From contig NZ_LDJJ01000006.1 in the NCBI RefSeq assembly GCF_001431465.1, positions 1-64,000 on the forward strand: 64,000 nt of DNA, read 5' to 3'. The DNA comes from Stenotrophomonas terrae. GTDB lineage: Bacteria; Pseudomonadota; Gammaproteobacteria; Xanthomonadales; Xanthomonadaceae. Below, piece by piece: positions 61,945 through 64,000 of the stretch. The notes below the pieces were generated by a model. That model was given only the letters and a program-made list of their open reading frames with translations, was not told where the DNA came from and did not search any database. Numbering within the stretch: position 1 is the stretch's first letter; each line of letters starts with the position of its first letter. A program made the translations under genes and the position numbers.

Positions 61945-62835
61945 TTACTGACGCGGCAACAGCCTGCGCGACTCACCATCGTCGGCGTTTTGTGCCGGCA
62001 TGCGCGGTTCAAACGGGTAGAACGTCGCCCCACCCTGCTCCTGCGCCGGGAAACTTGCGTTAAGCGCCCCCTGCGACAGCGACGGCGCAACCGACGAGCG
62101 CGGCCAGGGCCGGGCATGCAGCACGCCGTTGCCGGTGGCAAACGGGTCCTGGCGCAAGGCCGGCGTTGCCGGCAGTACCGGCGCGGCGGCAATCGCCCGC
62201 TGCGGCTCGGCCATGCGCGCAGTGCCGGCGCGTGCCGCCTGCTGGGTGCGGGTTGCGCTACCACGGCGGGCGGTGGCGTCCTGACGACGGCTCACCGCTG
62301 CGGCAACCGCAGGGGCAGCCGCAACCAGGCCAGCGACATTGCCCGCATCCGCCGAGGTCGGCGCAGCCGGTTGCACAGGCGCGGGAGCGACTTCGGCAGT
62401 GGTAGCGATCACCGGCGTGGGCGCATTGGTTACCGGCAGCTGCTCGCGGGCCATGAACAAGGCCACCGCCGCTACCGACGCCGCCAGCGCGGCACCGCCG
62501 CCCCAACGCCGCCAAACCCTGTGGGGCTTGCCCGGCGCAGCGGGCGCGACAAGCACCGGCCCGTTCTGCTGGGCATCGGCGTCCATCGCCTGGCGCACGC
62601 GCGCACTGAAATCCAGCGGGGCCGGTGCGCAGGCCTGGCCGCGCATCACATCGCCCAACACCTGCCAGCGCTCCTGGCAGGCAGAAAGCTCGCTGTCGTG
62701 TTCCAGCCGGCGCAGCATGAAGCGCGCCTCATCGGCCGCCAGCTCGCCATCCACCAGCGCCGACAGCTGCTGGCGGTAATGCAATTCGAATTTATCCGGC
62801 GCAACACCGGCCGGGTTACGGTCTTGCGTGCTCAT
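61945..62835 (-). CDS. rseA: RseA-like anti-sigma-E factor
   Basis: The product has 296 residues. The N-terminal cytoplasmic domain has the RseA sigma-binding pattern (YRQQLSALVDGELAADEARFMLRRLEHDSELSACQERWQVLGDVMRG). One membrane segment lies at about 113-130, followed by a long, Ala/Pro-rich periplasmic part ending PRQ. It holds RpoE at the membrane until proteolysis. Its ATG overlaps the rpoE stop by four bases. The periplasmic part is longer and lower in complexity than in E. coli RseA (216 residues), so signal sensing may differ. Confidence 0.9.
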   Translation of the reverse strand: MSTQDRNPAGVAPDKFELHYRQQLSALVDGELAADEARFMLRRLEHDSELSACQERWQVLGDVMRGQACAPAPLDFSARVRQAMDADAQQNGPVLVAPAAPGKPHRVWRRWGGGAALAASVAAVALFMAREQLPVTNAPTPVIATTAEVAPAPVQPAAPTSADAGNVAGLVAAAPAVAAAVSRRQDATARRGSATRTQQAARAGTARMAEPQRAIAAAPVLPATPALRQDPFATGNGVLHARPWPRSSVAPSLSQGALNASFPAQEQGGATFYPFEPRMPAQNADDGESRRLLPRQ

Positions 62836-63452
62836 ACGCGACTCCGTTCACGGGTAGCGCTGGGGGTATCCAGCAAGGGACGCAGCTGTGCATCGATGGC
62901 CTCACGGGCACGGAAGATCCGCGACCGCACCGTTCCGATAGGGCATCCCATTTTCTGCGCGATATCCTCGTAACTCATGCCTTCCACCTCTCGCAACGTA
63001 ATGGCCGAGCGCAGCTCTTCGGGCAGCGCGTCGACCGCCTTCATCACGGTCTGTTCCAGTTCCTGGCGCATCAACTCACGCTCGGGCGTGTCGTTGTCAC
63101 GCAGCCGGACCCCGCTGTCGAACTGCTCGGCGTCACCGATCTCGATGTCGTCGGTGGGCGGGCGCCGGTTGTGTGCTGCCAGATAGTTTTTTGCGGTATT
63201 CACTGCGATCCGATGCAACCAGGTATAGAACTGGGCGTCGCCACGGAAATTCCCGATCGCGCGGTAAGCGCGGACGAAAGTGTCCTGGGCCACGTCCTGA
63301 CATTCACTCCAGTCGGCGATGTAGCGCCCGATCAACGCGATGACCCGATGCTGGTACTTGCGTACCAGGACATCGAACGCCGCGCTTTCGCCGCGCTGCA
63401 CACGCCGGACCAGTTCCAGGTCCAGCTCCTGCGGTGTTTCAACCTCGGCCAT
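62832..63452 (-). CDS. rpoE: Extracytoplasmic-stress sigma factor RpoE
   Basis: The product has 206 residues. Region 2 (AFDVLVRKYQHRVIALIGRYI, then CQDVAQDTFVRAYRAIGNFRG, FYTWLHRIAVNTAKNYL) and region 4 (ALPEELRSAITLREVEGMSYEDIAQKMGCPIGTVRSRIFRAREAI) are nearly identical to RpoE/AlgU. It directs envelope-stress genes such as mucD. AGGAG lies 11 bases before ATG 63452. It heads the rpoE-rseA-mucD operon and is divergent from the FadB-like gene. Confidence 0.97.
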   Translation of the reverse strand: MAEVETPQELDLELVRRVQRGESAAFDVLVRKYQHRVIALIGRYIADWSECQDVAQDTFVRAYRAIGNFRGDAQFYTWLHRIAVNTAKNYLAAHNRRPPTDDIEIGDAEQFDSGVRLRDNDTPERELMRQELEQTVMKAVDALPEELRSAITLREVEGMSYEDIAQKMGCPIGTVRSRIFRAREAIDAQLRPLLDTPSATRERSRV

Positions 63453-63688
63453 AACGGGCCGCACTCCTGTCAGCCCAACCGACGTCGGGCAATAAGACCG
63501 CTGTTCGCGGCAAAAGTTCAGCACCCTGTCGCAGCGGTACCGCACCAGCTTTTAACTCCCGTTCGGTTAGCCTTGCGGGGCGCTGACCAGATAAGCCCAA
63601 CACACTTCCTGACATTGGGATTTGACGGCAGGGAAACAACCTCTGGATCATAGCGGTCTTCTCCATACACAACCGGATGGAACGTCCC

Positions 63689-64000
63689 ATGCTCTCAGGC
63701 TTCGACGGGCTCCGCTTCAATCATTGGCACACCGAACTGCGCGAAGACGGCGTGGCTGTGCTCAGCCTCGACCGCAAAGACAGCCCGGTCAATGCCATGT
63801 CGCAGGACGTGCTGCTGGAACTGGGCGACATCATCGAGCGCCTGGCCATCGATCCGCCCAAGGGCGTGGTGGTGCGCTCGACCAAGGCCGCCGGCTTCAT
63901 CGCCGGCGCCGATCTGAAGGAATTCCAGGAATTCGACCGCCGCGGCACCGTCAACGACGCCATCCGCCGCGGCCAGAGCGTCTACCAGAAGCTGGCCGAG
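63689..64000 (+). CDS. FadB/FadJ-like fatty-acid oxidation protein, partial
   Basis: Only the first 104 codons are in the window; the frame is open at the right edge. The visible part is an enoyl-CoA hydratase/isomerase domain: VAVLSLDRKDSPVNAMSQDVL followed by KGVVVRSTKAAGFIAGADLKEF, where GADL forms part of the oxyanion site. Multifunctional FadB/FadJ proteins begin like this and continue into a 3-hydroxyacyl-CoA dehydrogenase, which cannot be seen. ATG 63689 (MLSGFDG) or ATG 63677 (MERPM) may start. It would oxidise fatty acids and is divergent from rpoE. Confidence 0.85.
   Translation, partial: MLSGFDGLRFNHWHTELREDGVAVLSLDRKDSPVNAMSQDVLLELGDIIERLAIDPPKGVVVRSTKAAGFIAGADLKEFQEFDRRGTVNDAIRRGQSVYQKLAE

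Overview
The window is a high-G+C chromosomal segment of a gammaproteobacterium of the Xanthomonadaceae, most probably Stenotrophomonas. Two things point there. First, several intergenic gaps carry GTAG-headed palindromes (GTAG-TGCCGAGC..GCTCGGCA), the short repeats described in S. maltophilia as SMAG elements. Second, the right end has the order rpoE-rseA-mucD-lepA-lepB-(DUF4845)-rnc-era-recO typical of xanthomonads. I see no tRNA, rRNA, CRISPR array, prophage or insertion sequence. Coding density is high except for one A+T-rich gap of about 0.9 kb (12694-13611).

Layout, left to right. 1-2.1 kb: an ECF sigma factor, a membrane anti-sigma-like protein and a secreted DUF4097 repeat protein in one minus-strand operon. 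2.3-11.6 kb: envelope and transport genes (short MscS channel, SotB exporter, AzlCD exporter, SstT serine/threonine transporter, a phospholipase-D/cardiolipin-synthase-like enzyme) mixed with small housekeeping genes, including an S4 pseudouridine synthase with an altered active-site motif. 11.6-19 kb: an HDOD protein, the A+T-rich gap, an IclR regulator, two lipoproteins (one an esterase) and a 912-residue GGDEF-EAL protein. 18.9-20.6 kb: divergent argO/argP. 20.7-24.3 kb: a secreted relative of the amorphous-PHB depolymerase PhaZ7, an outer-membrane beta-barrel protein, an M14 carboxypeptidase and a glycine-zipper protein. 24.3-31.6 kb: acyltransferase, a Popeye-like cNMP-binding membrane protein divergent from a PAS-GGDEF cyclase, an unusual MBL-fold lipoprotein, a beta-lactamase-like serine hydrolase and a TPR-like protein.

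31.6-42.1 kb: LD-carboxypeptidase, then the fused B12-dependent isobutyryl-CoA mutase IcmF divergent from a leucine dehydrogenase (branched-chain amino acid / branched acyl-CoA metabolism), a subtilisin-type autotransporter and a thiolase. 42.2-45 kb: two tandem Ala-rich lipoproteins and a CHASE3-GAF-GGDEF cyclase. 45-54.4 kb: AidB-like acyl-CoA dehydrogenase, FAD monooxygenase, cold-shock protein, a nagZ-hpt-methylthioinosine phosphorylase operon (wall recycling and purine salvage), a FrnE-like oxidoreductase, rlmD with a CYTH gene, and an orphan receiver-HPt protein. 54.5-63.5 kb: the recO...rpoE block (envelope stress, protein export, RNA processing). The window ends inside a FadB-like gene.

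Recurring themes are second-messenger signalling (three GGDEF proteins, all with an apparent RxxD inhibitory site, plus HDOD and cNMP-binding proteins), envelope homeostasis and branched-chain metabolism. I do not see a clearly new multi-gene system. The most unusual signals are a REP-type palindrome translated in frame inside icmF, a SMAG element that supplies the recO stop codon, the PhaZ7-like enzyme, the degenerate catalytic motifs in the pseudouridine synthase and the MBL protein, and the A+T-rich gap. All family assignments come from reading motifs; no database search was possible.
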